A stretch of DNA of 10,819 bases from Eudoraea sp. (GTDB taxonomy: Bacteria; Bacteroidota; Bacteroidia; Flavobacteriales; Flavobacteriaceae): NCBI GenBank assembly GCA_024642325.1, contig JAHEBI010000045.1, positions 1 to 10,819 on the forward strand, given 5' to 3'. The notes under the pieces were generated by a model. It had not been told where the DNA came from and made no database searches. It worked only from the letters and a program-made list of their open reading frames with translations. Position numbers and translations under genes: made by a program. Positions 1 to 6,661 of the stretch are shown here, in pieces. The number at the start of each line of letters is the position of its first letter. The first letter of the stretch is position 1.

Positions 1-101
1 TTTATCTAAACTAATGAATTAATAAATTAATTTTTTCGGTATTTATCTGGGGGCCAAAAACAAAATACTATGAATTACAAATCCATTTTAAAGCATTTCT
101 A

Positions 102-109
102 TATCTTTG
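102..109 (+). promoter_or_regulatory. Possible -7 promoter element (TATCTTTG) upstream of the ABC transporter genes
   Basis: The octamer TATCTTTG matches the Bacteroidota housekeeping -7 consensus TAnnTTTG exactly. No convincing TTTG-like -33 box lies 17-23 bp upstream; TTAC at 75-78 is the nearest weak candidate. If used, transcription would start near 115 and leave a leader of about 150 nt before the ATPase start at 264. An exact octamer of this degeneracy can arise by chance in AT-rich DNA, so confidence is low. Confidence 0.3.
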
Positions 110-263
110 AATCCTATTGTAATAAGTATGATATAGGTCCTGAATTCCAGGTATGATAATTCATTATCAGCTGTAATAGTCATTTGTGCTATTGTTCTTA
201 CTTAAATCATAGTTCATTGAGAACACTTTACATATACAATCAAAATATCAACATATTACCCGA

Positions 264-1199
264 ATGAATAATATCCTCGTTGCCAGAAATGTTACAAAGA
301 AATATGGCAATAAAATGGCGCTGAATGACGTCTCACTGGTAATACCTAAGAATAGTATTTACGGGCTTTTGGGACCCAATGGAGCAGGCAAGACTACCTT
401 GATAAGGATAATAAATCAAATTACCTATCCGGATTCCGGTGAGGTCATTTTTGATGGAGAACTATTAAGGCCCCGTCATATAGCACTTATTGGTTATCTT
501 CCTGAGGAGAGAGGTCTTTATAAAAGTATGAAGGTAGGGGAGCAGGCACTTTATTTAGCCCAGCTGAAAGGTTTAAGCAAAGCAGACGCAAATCAGAAGC
601 TCAAGTATTGGTTTGATAAGCTGGAGATTGGGGATTGGTGGAATAGGAAAGTTCAGGAACTCTCAAAGGGTATGGCCCAAAAAATTCAGTTTATTGTAAC
701 TGTTTTGCACGAACCTAAACTCCTTATTTTTGATGAGCCATTCAGTGGTTTCGATCCAATAAATGCGAATATCATAAAGGACGAAATTATTAAGCTTAAG
801 GAGAAAGGGACTTCAATTATTTTTTCAACACACAGAATGGAATCTGTTGAAGAATTATGTGAATACATTGCGTTGTTGCACAATGCGGAAAAGATATTGG
901 ATGGCAGACTGGAGGATATCAAAAAAGAGTACAAAAACAATATGTTTAGAGTGGGCCTGGAAATGGAAAATGGAGAAAATTTTTTAAAGCTGATTTCAGA
1001 TAAATTTGATATTTCCTCTTCAAACTATGATTACAACAGAAAGCAATTAGATTTTACGGTTCAATTGCCCACTGATGACACAAGAGCTTTTTTGGCATTA
1101 GTTTCTGCTGAGGCGAGTATAAATAATTTTATAGAGACTATCCCTTCCGCCAATGATATTTTTATTCAAACGGTACAACGCAAAAATGACAATGAATAA
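264..1199 (+). CDS. ABC transporter ATP-binding protein (NatA/YhaQ-like)
   Basis: This is the nucleotide-binding subunit of an ABC-2 type exporter, which hydrolyses ATP at the inner face of the cytoplasmic membrane to drive the permease encoded next. All ABC motifs are visible: Walker A GPNGAGKT at 37-44, a YLPEERGLY segment in the Q-loop position (about 78-86), signature LSKGM at 133-137, Walker B LLIFDEP at 153-159 and the switch histidine H190. Residues from about 225 to 311 form an extra C-terminal domain like the DUF4162 extension of NatA/YhaQ proteins. The length of 311 aa is normal for that group. Its stop overlaps the permease start, so the two are almost certainly co-translated. The family includes the NatAB sodium exporter of Bacillus, but the substrate here cannot be read from sequence. 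The leader is AT-rich with no Shine-Dalgarno, as usual for Bacteroidota. Confidence 0.95.
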   Translation: MNNILVARNVTKKYGNKMALNDVSLVIPKNSIYGLLGPNGAGKTTLIRIINQITYPDSGEVIFDGELLRPRHIALIGYLPEERGLYKSMKVGEQALYLAQLKGLSKADANQKLKYWFDKLEIGDWWNRKVQELSKGMAQKIQFIVTVLHEPKLLIFDEPFSGFDPINANIIKDEIIKLKEKGTSIIFSTHRMESVEELCEYIALLHNAEKILDGRLEDIKKEYKNNMFRVGLEMENGENFLKLISDKFDISSSNYDYNRKQLDFTVQLPTDDTRAFLALVSAEASINNFIETIPSANDIFIQTVQRKNDNE

Positions 1200-2529
1200 A
1201 TTATCACTTATAATAAAGCGGGAATATCTTGCCAAAGTGCGAAATAAATCATTTGTGATCATGACTTTTCTTAGTCCTATACTGATGGTGGGTATGATCG
1301 TACTTATTGCCTATCTCACCAAGGTGAATGATAGTCAGAAAAGAATTATTGGGGTATTTAATGAAAGCAATTATTTCTCTACCGACTTTACTACAAATGA
1401 ACGCACCTCATATATATTTTTTAAAGATATTTCCTTGCAGGCGGCCAAAGATTCTACTTTAAGCCTCGGAATTTTTGGCCTGTTGCATATCCCTGACCGC
1501 AGTAGTCTTGAAGAAGTCGCCGAAAGCACTTTCTTTTATTCAAAAGAGCCACCCAATACGCTGGTTCTTGATCTGTTGGAAGACATATTTGAGGAACGTT
1601 TAAGACAAGGAAAACTGCTGGATATGGGAGTTTCAACAGAGCAATTTGCAGCAATAAATGATAAGTTCGAAATTAATATAGCCAATTTTACCGGTGAGCA
1701 GAATTTAAAGGGAATAAATGAAATGAAAGCCTTCATAGGTGGTGGTTTTGGATACCTGATTATGATGTTCATTATAATTTATGGTGGTTTCGTAATGAGA
1801 AGCGTTATTGAAGAAAAAACGAGTCGTATTATTGAAGTAATTATATCATCCGTAAAGCCATTTCAACTAATGTTGGGTAAAATTATCGGGACCTCCTTAG
1901 CAGGTATAACGCAATTTGCTATTTGGATAATATCTGCATCCCTGCTCCTGTTCGTTGTATTTTTAGTTTTTGGAATAGACCTTACCGGCTATAGTGAGCA
2001 ATCTGTTATGGCGTCGAATCCTATGAGTGGAATTTCTCCTTTGCCTGCTACAACAGATACCATGCAATTATACGCACTGGAATTGCTGCAAATACCCTGG
2101 GGGCTGCTTATTTCTTTGTTTTTGGTGTACTTTGTTCTTGGGTATTTAATTTATAGTTCTATTTATGCAGCTATTGGTGCGGCAGTGGACAATGAGACAG
2201 ATACACAACAATTTATTTTCCCAATCATACTGCCTTTGATGCTGGCGATTTATGTCGGATTCTTCTCCGTATTTAACAACCCTCATGGCCCTATTGCCGT
2301 GGCGTTTTCGCTTTTTCCATTAACTTCTCCTATAGTTATGCTTATGCGTTTGCCAGGTGGAATAGGAGAGGGCGGGGTTCCTTTGTGGCAGGTTATTATA
2401 TCCATTGTATTCCTAATACTAACTTTTATTGGAATCGTATGGCTCGCTGCCAAAATCTATCGGGTGGGTATTTTAATGTACGGTAAAAAACCTACCTATA
2501 AAGAATTGTTTAAATGGTTAAAATACTAA
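1192..2529 (+). CDS. ABC-2 type transporter permease (NatB-like)
   Basis: This is the membrane subunit paired with the upstream ATPase. From the start chosen here it has 445 residues, in the usual NatB/COG1668 architecture: TM1 at about 20-42, a large extracytoplasmic domain at about 45-180, then a cluster of hydrophobic segments at about 183-202, 232-261, 302-320, 340-360, 366-386 and 398-422. The family hallmark EEKTSRIIEVIISSVKP lies at 207-223, just after TM2. The start at 1192 gives MNKLSLIIKREYL, the typical beginning of these proteins, and overlaps the ATPase by 8 bp. An ATG at 1186 (two more residues) is equally possible, while the ATG at 1153 would add an unlikely 13-residue extension. 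No Shine-Dalgarno is visible, which fits translational coupling to the ATPase. The substrate is unknown; sodium, drug or peptide export are all represented in the family. Confidence 0.93.
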   Translation: MNKLSLIIKREYLAKVRNKSFVIMTFLSPILMVGMIVLIAYLTKVNDSQKRIIGVFNESNYFSTDFTTNERTSYIFFKDISLQAAKDSTLSLGIFGLLHIPDRSSLEEVAESTFFYSKEPPNTLVLDLLEDIFEERLRQGKLLDMGVSTEQFAAINDKFEINIANFTGEQNLKGINEMKAFIGGGFGYLIMMFIIIYGGFVMRSVIEEKTSRIIEVIISSVKPFQLMLGKIIGTSLAGITQFAIWIISASLLLFVVFLVFGIDLTGYSEQSVMASNPMSGISPLPATTDTMQLYALELLQIPWGLLISLFLVYFVLGYLIYSSIYAAIGAAVDNETDTQQFIFPIILPLMLAIYVGFFSVFNNPHGPIAVAFSLFPLTSPIVMLMRLPGGIGEGGVPLWQVIISIVFLILTFIGIVWLAAKIYRVGILMYGKKPTYKELFKWLKY

Positions 2530-2531
2530 TC

Positions 2532-2732
2532 ATGCAGGATCAAGAGCCAGACAAGGCAAGTAAGTTATTTTGCAAAAATTTGCTGGACTCAATTAATGAT
2601 TTTTTAAGTTGGGGGCTTTATCCGGGAGGTGAGTGTGAATATCAAATCCGCTATGTTTTTGATGCAAAGTTCCGGGAAAACAAAACTGCAATGCCATTTC
2701 CGCTGCGAGGCAAACATTTATTTCAACAATAA
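2532..2732 (+). CDS. Doubtful small ORF, hypothetical protein
   Basis: This 66-codon open frame begins 2 bp after the permease stop; a longer version starting at 2514 would overlap the permease by 16 bp. I do not recognise the product. It has no signal peptide, membrane segment or clear motif, two cysteines, and a rather polar composition with a SWGLYPGGE stretch in the middle. Its only support is co-directional placement in a tight gene run and the lack of any other gene in the 259-bp gap before the barrel protein. It may be a genuine small protein, the decayed remnant of a longer gene, or chance. There is no good ribosome-binding site. Confidence 0.25.
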   Translation: MQDQEPDKASKLFCKNLLDSINDFLSWGLYPGGECEYQIRYVFDAKFRENKTAMPFPLRGKHLFQQ

Positions 2733-2788
2733 TTATTAATTCCTGGTCAAATGCAAAATGATAAGATGGAAGAAGTGTTACCGATAGT

Positions 2789-3667
2789 ATGATTAGGCGT
2801 TTTGGGCTACTTTACTTATTACTTTTTATAAATGGAATTTCTATTGCTCAGAGTTCGGAAATTTTTAAGGTTGAATATTCTTCTCTGCCAAACTCGGATT
2901 CCGGAACCAACACTTCGCGTTATCGGGTACTCTTAAATGTTCCTATAAAAGTGGGATTGGAAAATTATATGGTATTGGGAAGCGACTTTAGTCTTATTAA
3001 TTTTGAAAGCACAAAAGAATATCCCTTTGATGACAGCGAGCTGAATAAGCTTTATATTATCGATCTCAATGTTGGATATATTTTAAAATTGAATGAGGAA
3101 TGGCGATTTGTGGGAATTGTAACGCCCAGATTGGCATCGAATTTCGTGAATGGTATTGAAGGAGAGGACTTCAAGTTAAACCTAACGGCAACTATATGGA
3201 AGGAAAAAAAGGATGCTGATAAACCTTTTAGACTAATTGTAGGCCTTACATATAACAGTACAACCGGTCTTCCCGTTCCTTTGCCCCTGATTAATTATCA
3301 TAAACGGTTTCATCGTAACTGGTCCTACTCATTAGGCATCCCAAGAACAGATTTGAGATATCACATTTCAGAAAAGCATACTTTACAAATGGCACTATTT
3401 TTGGACGGTTACTTTGTAAATGTTCAAAATGATATCCTTTTGCCAGATGGTGAATTGGGATCCTCTTTGTCGCTTTCGGCTGTTGTTTCGGCCATAGGTT
3501 ACCAATACAACATATCCAAACGTATGTCTTTTTACGGTATCTTCGGGTACACATTAAGTCAGCAAGGTCTGCTGCGAAATGACAAAAGAGAAAAAGTGTA
3601 TATCTTGAATGTTGACAAATCAGGAGGTGTTTACTGGAAAGCAGGATTCAAAGTTTCAATTTTTTAA
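2789..3667 (+). CDS. Secreted outer-membrane beta-barrel protein (DUF6268-like)
   Basis: The 292-residue product starts with a signal peptide: RR at 3-4, a hydrophobic core at about 5-14, and a likely cleavage in SIAQ between A20 and Q21. The mature part has alternating hydrophobic/polar strands ending in aromatic residues, for example the stretches near RYRVLLNVPIKVG and YWKAGFKVSIF. The protein ends in phenylalanine, as outer-membrane barrels often do. Overall it resembles the DUF6268 family, for which no function is established. It ends 12 bp before the response regulator start, so the two are probably on one transcript, and it follows the ABC transporter genes. A role in envelope sensing or transport is conceivable but not shown. 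The family name is from pattern recognition, not a search. Confidence 0.75.
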   Translation: MIRRFGLLYLLLFINGISIAQSSEIFKVEYSSLPNSDSGTNTSRYRVLLNVPIKVGLENYMVLGSDFSLINFESTKEYPFDDSELNKLYIIDLNVGYILKLNEEWRFVGIVTPRLASNFVNGIEGEDFKLNLTATIWKEKKDADKPFRLIVGLTYNSTTGLPVPLPLINYHKRFHRNWSYSLGIPRTDLRYHISEKHTLQMALFLDGYFVNVQNDILLPDGELGSSLSLSAVVSAIGYQYNISKRMSFYGIFGYTLSQQGLLRNDKREKVYILNVDKSGGVYWKAGFKVSIF

Positions 3668-3679
3668 TAAAAAAAAAGC

Positions 3680-4843
3680 ATGTCAAAAATACTTGTAATA
3701 GAAGATGAAGCGGCTATACGCAGGGTACTAATTAAGATTCTATCCGAAGAAAGTGAAATGTACGAAGTGGATGAGGCGCAAGATGGTGCAATAGGCCTGG
3801 AGATGATTAAGAAAACTGAATATGACCTCGCTCTTTGTGATATAAAAATGCCGAAGATGGATGGTGTCGAAGTCTTACAGGCAGCAAAAAAAATAAGACC
3901 GGAGATACCTTTTATCATGATATCCGGGCATGGTGATTTAGATACTGCAGTTAATACCATGAGGTTAGGTGCATTTGACTATATTTCCAAGCCACCTGAT
4001 TTGAACAGACTGCTCACAACAGTGAGGAATGCGTTGGATAAAAAAGAACTTGTTCAGGAAAACAAGGTCCTAAAAAAAATGGTTAGCAGGGACTATCAAA
4101 TGATCGGGCATAGCAAGGAGATTACTAACATAAAAGAAATTATAGATAAGGTTGCACCAACTGATGCAAGAGTCTTAATTACGGGGTCGAATGGTACCGG
4201 AAAAGAACTTGTGGCTCACTGGTTACACGAGAAAAGTGATCGTAAAGGAGCACCTTTTATTGAGGTAAATTGCGCCGCAATCCCTTCAGAATTGATAGAA
4301 AGTGAACTATTTGGGCACGTAAAAGGAGCTTTTACTTCGGCGGTCAGGGATAGAGCAGGTAAATTTGAAGCTGCAAACAAGGGGACTATTTTTTTGGATG
4401 AGATAGGAGATATGAGTCTTTCTGCCCAGGCTAAAGTACTAAGGGCCTTGCAAGAGAGTAAAATCTCCAGGGTTGGTACTGACAAAGATATTAAAGTAGA
4501 TGTGCGTGTAATAGCTGCAACCAACAAGGATCTTCAACTTGAAATCGCAGAAGGAAGATTCAGGGAAGATCTTTACCATCGTTTGGCCGTAATCCTTATC
4601 AATGTACCTTCACTGAATGACAGAAGGGAGGATATTCCTCTTTTGGTGGAACATTTTGCCGCCAAAATTGCTTCTGAGCACGGCTCAGTTACCAAAAAGT
4701 TTACAAAAAAGGCACTTGAGCAATTAAAAAAATACAACTGGACAGGGAATATTCGCGAATTAAGGAATGTGGTGGAACGTCTTATTATTTTGGGAGGCAC
4801 AGAGATTACTGAAGAAGACGTTACCTTGTTTGCGGGTAAATAA
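3680..4843 (+). CDS. Sigma-54-dependent response regulator lacking a DNA-binding domain
   Basis: This NtrC-type regulator should use ATP hydrolysis to open sigma-54 RNA polymerase complexes after phosphorylation. The receiver domain (1-120) has acidic residues E8, D9 and E10, phospho-acceptor D54, S82 and K104. The AAA+ domain (about 140-385) has Walker A GSNGTGKE at 169-176, the sigma-54 contact loop at 216-221 reading GAFTSA instead of the usual GAFTGA, Walker B TIFLDEIGD at 236-244, the arginine-rich FREDLYHRL at 294-302 and WTGNIRELRN at 354-363. It stops at residue 387, right after the AAA+ domain, whereas typical family members continue for about 60-90 residues with a Fis-type helix-turn-helix. 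Only 55 bp separate it from the convergent gene and no frame there restores a helix-turn-helix, so the absence looks native. An A9 run (3669-3677) sits just before the start. No sensor kinase is nearby. Confidence 0.93.
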   Translation: MSKILVIEDEAAIRRVLIKILSEESEMYEVDEAQDGAIGLEMIKKTEYDLALCDIKMPKMDGVEVLQAAKKIRPEIPFIMISGHGDLDTAVNTMRLGAFDYISKPPDLNRLLTTVRNALDKKELVQENKVLKKMVSRDYQMIGHSKEITNIKEIIDKVAPTDARVLITGSNGTGKELVAHWLHEKSDRKGAPFIEVNCAAIPSELIESELFGHVKGAFTSAVRDRAGKFEAANKGTIFLDEIGDMSLSAQAKVLRALQESKISRVGTDKDIKVDVRVIAATNKDLQLEIAEGRFREDLYHRLAVILINVPSLNDRREDIPLLVEHFAAKIASEHGSVTKKFTKKALEQLKKYNWTGNIRELRNVVERLIILGGTEITEEDVTLFAGK

Positions 4844-4898
4844 ATGAGTTTTGAAAGTGCATATGCCGTAAAGTAATTTTACAGAAGTTCCCTTTACC

Positions 4899-5591
4899 CT
4901 ATTTGTTGCAATCCTTTAATTTAGCCAGGGCGGTAGCTGTAATTTCTTTTGTTCTCAAATTGTAATATTTTTTAGCGTCGCTAAGTTTTGGTTTTAGTAG
5001 CTCCTGTTCACAATGAGCATAAATTTTGTTTGCAAACTCATAAGCCTCTTTGCACTCGACGCTATTGACAACTTCGTCCAGAGAATTCTGATAATTTATC
5101 AGGGACAGATCAATTTTTCGTTCCAGTTCTTTGCCAACAGGCATTAGCATACCTAAATTTTCCTTTTCAGCCATTTTTGTATTCATCACCAGTTTGTCAT
5201 TGGCATATAAACTTCCCTGGTGTTCCTCATGTTCTTTTATTGCTTCAAGGCTTCCGGATGAGTTATCCAATGCTCGTGTCAGAAGTAATTTAGCACTGTT
5301 CAGCGATGAAACCCTGGTCGCTTTCTTTAGGTTATCCAGGCTTTCATATATGCTCTCTTTAGCATAATCGCAACCACAAGCTTCAATTTGCTCTTTGGAT
5401 TTTTCAATGGCGTTAAGTGCTTTATACGTAAAGAATCGCGAAGTATTAATATCTGATGACTCCAAAGCGCGTTCAGTCTGTGATCTGATATACCCAATAT
5501 TGGAACCTGCATATTCACATGCCTTGCTCATATCAAAAGAGGACATTGAGAAAAGCACAAGCAAAATTAGAATGGCGTTAAAGACCTTCAT
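4899..5591 (-). CDS. Secreted helical protein of unknown function with internal repeats
   Basis: I do not recognise a named family. The 230-residue product begins with a short N-region and a hydrophobic stretch at about 6-14, consistent with export; the cleavage site is unclear and SKAC at 22-25 is a poor lipobox. The rest is predicted to be almost entirely alpha-helical and charged. Residues 25-71 and 74-120 align without gaps (12 of 47 identical by eye, many conservative), each starting C-(E/D)-Y-A. A weaker third unit may span 180-228, where cysteines again lie 48 residues apart. Other cysteines are C72 and C194. The gene converges on the response regulator and diverges from the polyphosphate kinase gene, so it is transcribed alone. 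No obvious promoter was found. A periplasmic location is inferred, and a binding or scaffolding role would be a guess. Confidence 0.8.
   Translation of the reverse strand: MKVFNAILILLVLFSMSSFDMSKACEYAGSNIGYIRSQTERALESSDINTSRFFTYKALNAIEKSKEQIEACGCDYAKESIYESLDNLKKATRVSSLNSAKLLLTRALDNSSGSLEAIKEHEEHQGSLYANDKLVMNTKMAEKENLGMLMPVGKELERKIDLSLINYQNSLDEVVNSVECKEAYEFANKIYAHCEQELLKPKLSDAKKYYNLRTKEITATALAKLKDCNK
5232..5519 (-). repeat. Tandem protein-level duplication inside the secreted helical protein
   Basis: Two 47-residue units, encoded at 5379-5519 and 5232-5372 on the minus strand, align without gaps. Matching positions include C1, Y3, A4, I8, A18, S22, N25, A34, L35, S41, E43 and I45, plus conservative pairs E/D, T/S, R/K and F/L. 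The units are offset by 49 residues. The DNA itself is diverged, so this is an old duplication, probably of a helical hairpin. A degenerate third unit is possible at 4908-5054, with shared L24, A27 and K28. Confidence 0.6.
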
Positions 5592-5779
5592 AGCGTAAAG
5601 TATTGATTATGTAAAATTTAGGTAGTGTAAAGATAATGAGAGTAAAGACTGACACCTTATTTATTCGTTTAATTACCCTGTGTTTCCCGTTGAAAGGTCG
5701 AATGGTATATTATTGAGGATAAAATGTTTTTTTTGATTTGGGCTTACCTTAGGACAACAAAATATTATATATTGAACCC

Positions 5780-6661
5780 ATGAAGAAAATCGATATAGCT
5801 TCGTACAAGATAGTTCCGAGTATTAAATTATCAGATCTCAAAACTTCTGAAAACCTGGATAGCACTGATAAGGAACTCAAAAAAAGCCTGGAAAAATTAC
5901 GTAAGGACTTAGGTGACTTTCAAAATGTACTATACGCACATGGTAAATACGCTGTCCTGATTTGTCTTCAGGGAATGGATACTTCCGGTAAGGATAGTCT
6001 TGTGCGTGAAGTATTTAAAGATTGCAATGTCAGAGGGGTGGAAACTTATAGTTTTAAGGTGCCAACGGAACTCGAGCTGGATCATGATTATCTATGGAGG
6101 CATTATATTGCTCTGCCGCCAAAAGGAAAATTCGGTGTATTTAACAGGACCCATTATGAGAATGTCCTGGTAACGAAGGTGCATCCGGAGTATATTTTAA
6201 ATGAGAATATTCCAAATATAAACTCGGTTGCAGATATTGATCAGGATTTCTGGAATAAACGGTACGAACAGATTACGAATTTTGAACAACACATTTCTGA
6301 TAATGGAATACTCGTTTTCAAATTCTTTTTGAATATTTCCAAAGAAGAGCAAAGACAAAGATTATTGAGGAGACTGCGTCTTCAACAAAAAAACTGGAAA
6401 TTTTCGCCGGGTGACCTAAAAGAACGTACTCTTTGGGATGACTATCAGCAATGTTACGAGGAAGCTATAAATAATACATCTACATCAAATGCTCCCTGGT
6501 TTGTAATTCCTTCGGATAATAAGAATGCTTCGAGATTAATTGTGGCCACTATTTTATTGGAATCGTTAAAAAAATATAAAGATATTAAGGAACCTGAGCT
6601 TGATGATAAAATAAAGGCTAATATTGAAATATATAAATCCCAATTGGAAAAAGAACAATGA
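5780..6661 (+). CDS. ppk2: Polyphosphate kinase 2 family protein (class III-like)
   Basis: PPK2 enzymes transfer phosphate between polyphosphate and nucleotides in the cytoplasm. This 293-residue single-domain protein has Walker A GMDTSGKD at 65-72 within an LQGMDxxGKD context, the conserved FKVPTELELDHDYLWR region at about 92-107, and FNRTHYENVL at 121-130. It also has an arginine-rich lid (RQRLLRRL, about 192-199), followed by KNWKFSPGDL and a WxxYxxxYEEAI-type helix. The LDHDYLWR and FNRTHYE signatures resemble class III PPK2, whose members can phosphorylate both AMP and ADP; class assignment by eye is tentative. The length matches single-domain PPK2 proteins. Its stop codon overlaps the peptidase start in an ATGA, indicating coupling. 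The 188-bp upstream gap is shared with the divergent helical-protein gene; I found no clear promoter in it. Confidence 0.93.
   Translation: MKKIDIASYKIVPSIKLSDLKTSENLDSTDKELKKSLEKLRKDLGDFQNVLYAHGKYAVLICLQGMDTSGKDSLVREVFKDCNVRGVETYSFKVPTELELDHDYLWRHYIALPPKGKFGVFNRTHYENVLVTKVHPEYILNENIPNINSVADIDQDFWNKRYEQITNFEQHISDNGILVFKFFLNISKEEQRQRLLRRLRLQQKNWKFSPGDLKERTLWDDYQQCYEEAINNTSTSNAPWFVIPSDNKNASRLIVATILLESLKKYKDIKEPELDDKIKANIEIYKSQLEKEQ

Noticed and set aside
70..156. 28-codon plus-strand ORF beginning MNYKSILK
   Set aside because: It is very short, has no ribosome-binding site, contains the only -7-like box of the region and has no recognisable product.
4216..4527. 103-codon minus-strand open frame
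   Set aside because: It lies wholly inside the AAA+ domain of the response regulator, has serine/leucine-rich antisense composition and no family resemblance.
4868..4882. Hairpin GTAAA...TTTAC between the convergent genes as a terminator
   Set aside because: The stem is only 5 AT-rich pairs and lacks a T run on either strand.
4844..4898. Frameshifted or read-through DNA-binding domain for the response regulator
   Set aside because: Only 55 bp remain before the convergent gene ends, and no plus-strand frame continues with helix-turn-helix-like sequence; the protein ends cleanly after the AAA+ domain.
5592..5779. Sigma-54 (-24/-12) or exact TAnnTTTG promoter between the divergent genes
   Set aside because: I looked for GG-N10-GC and TAnnTTTG on both strands and found only partial matches; the same check of the other gaps gave no sigma-54 site.
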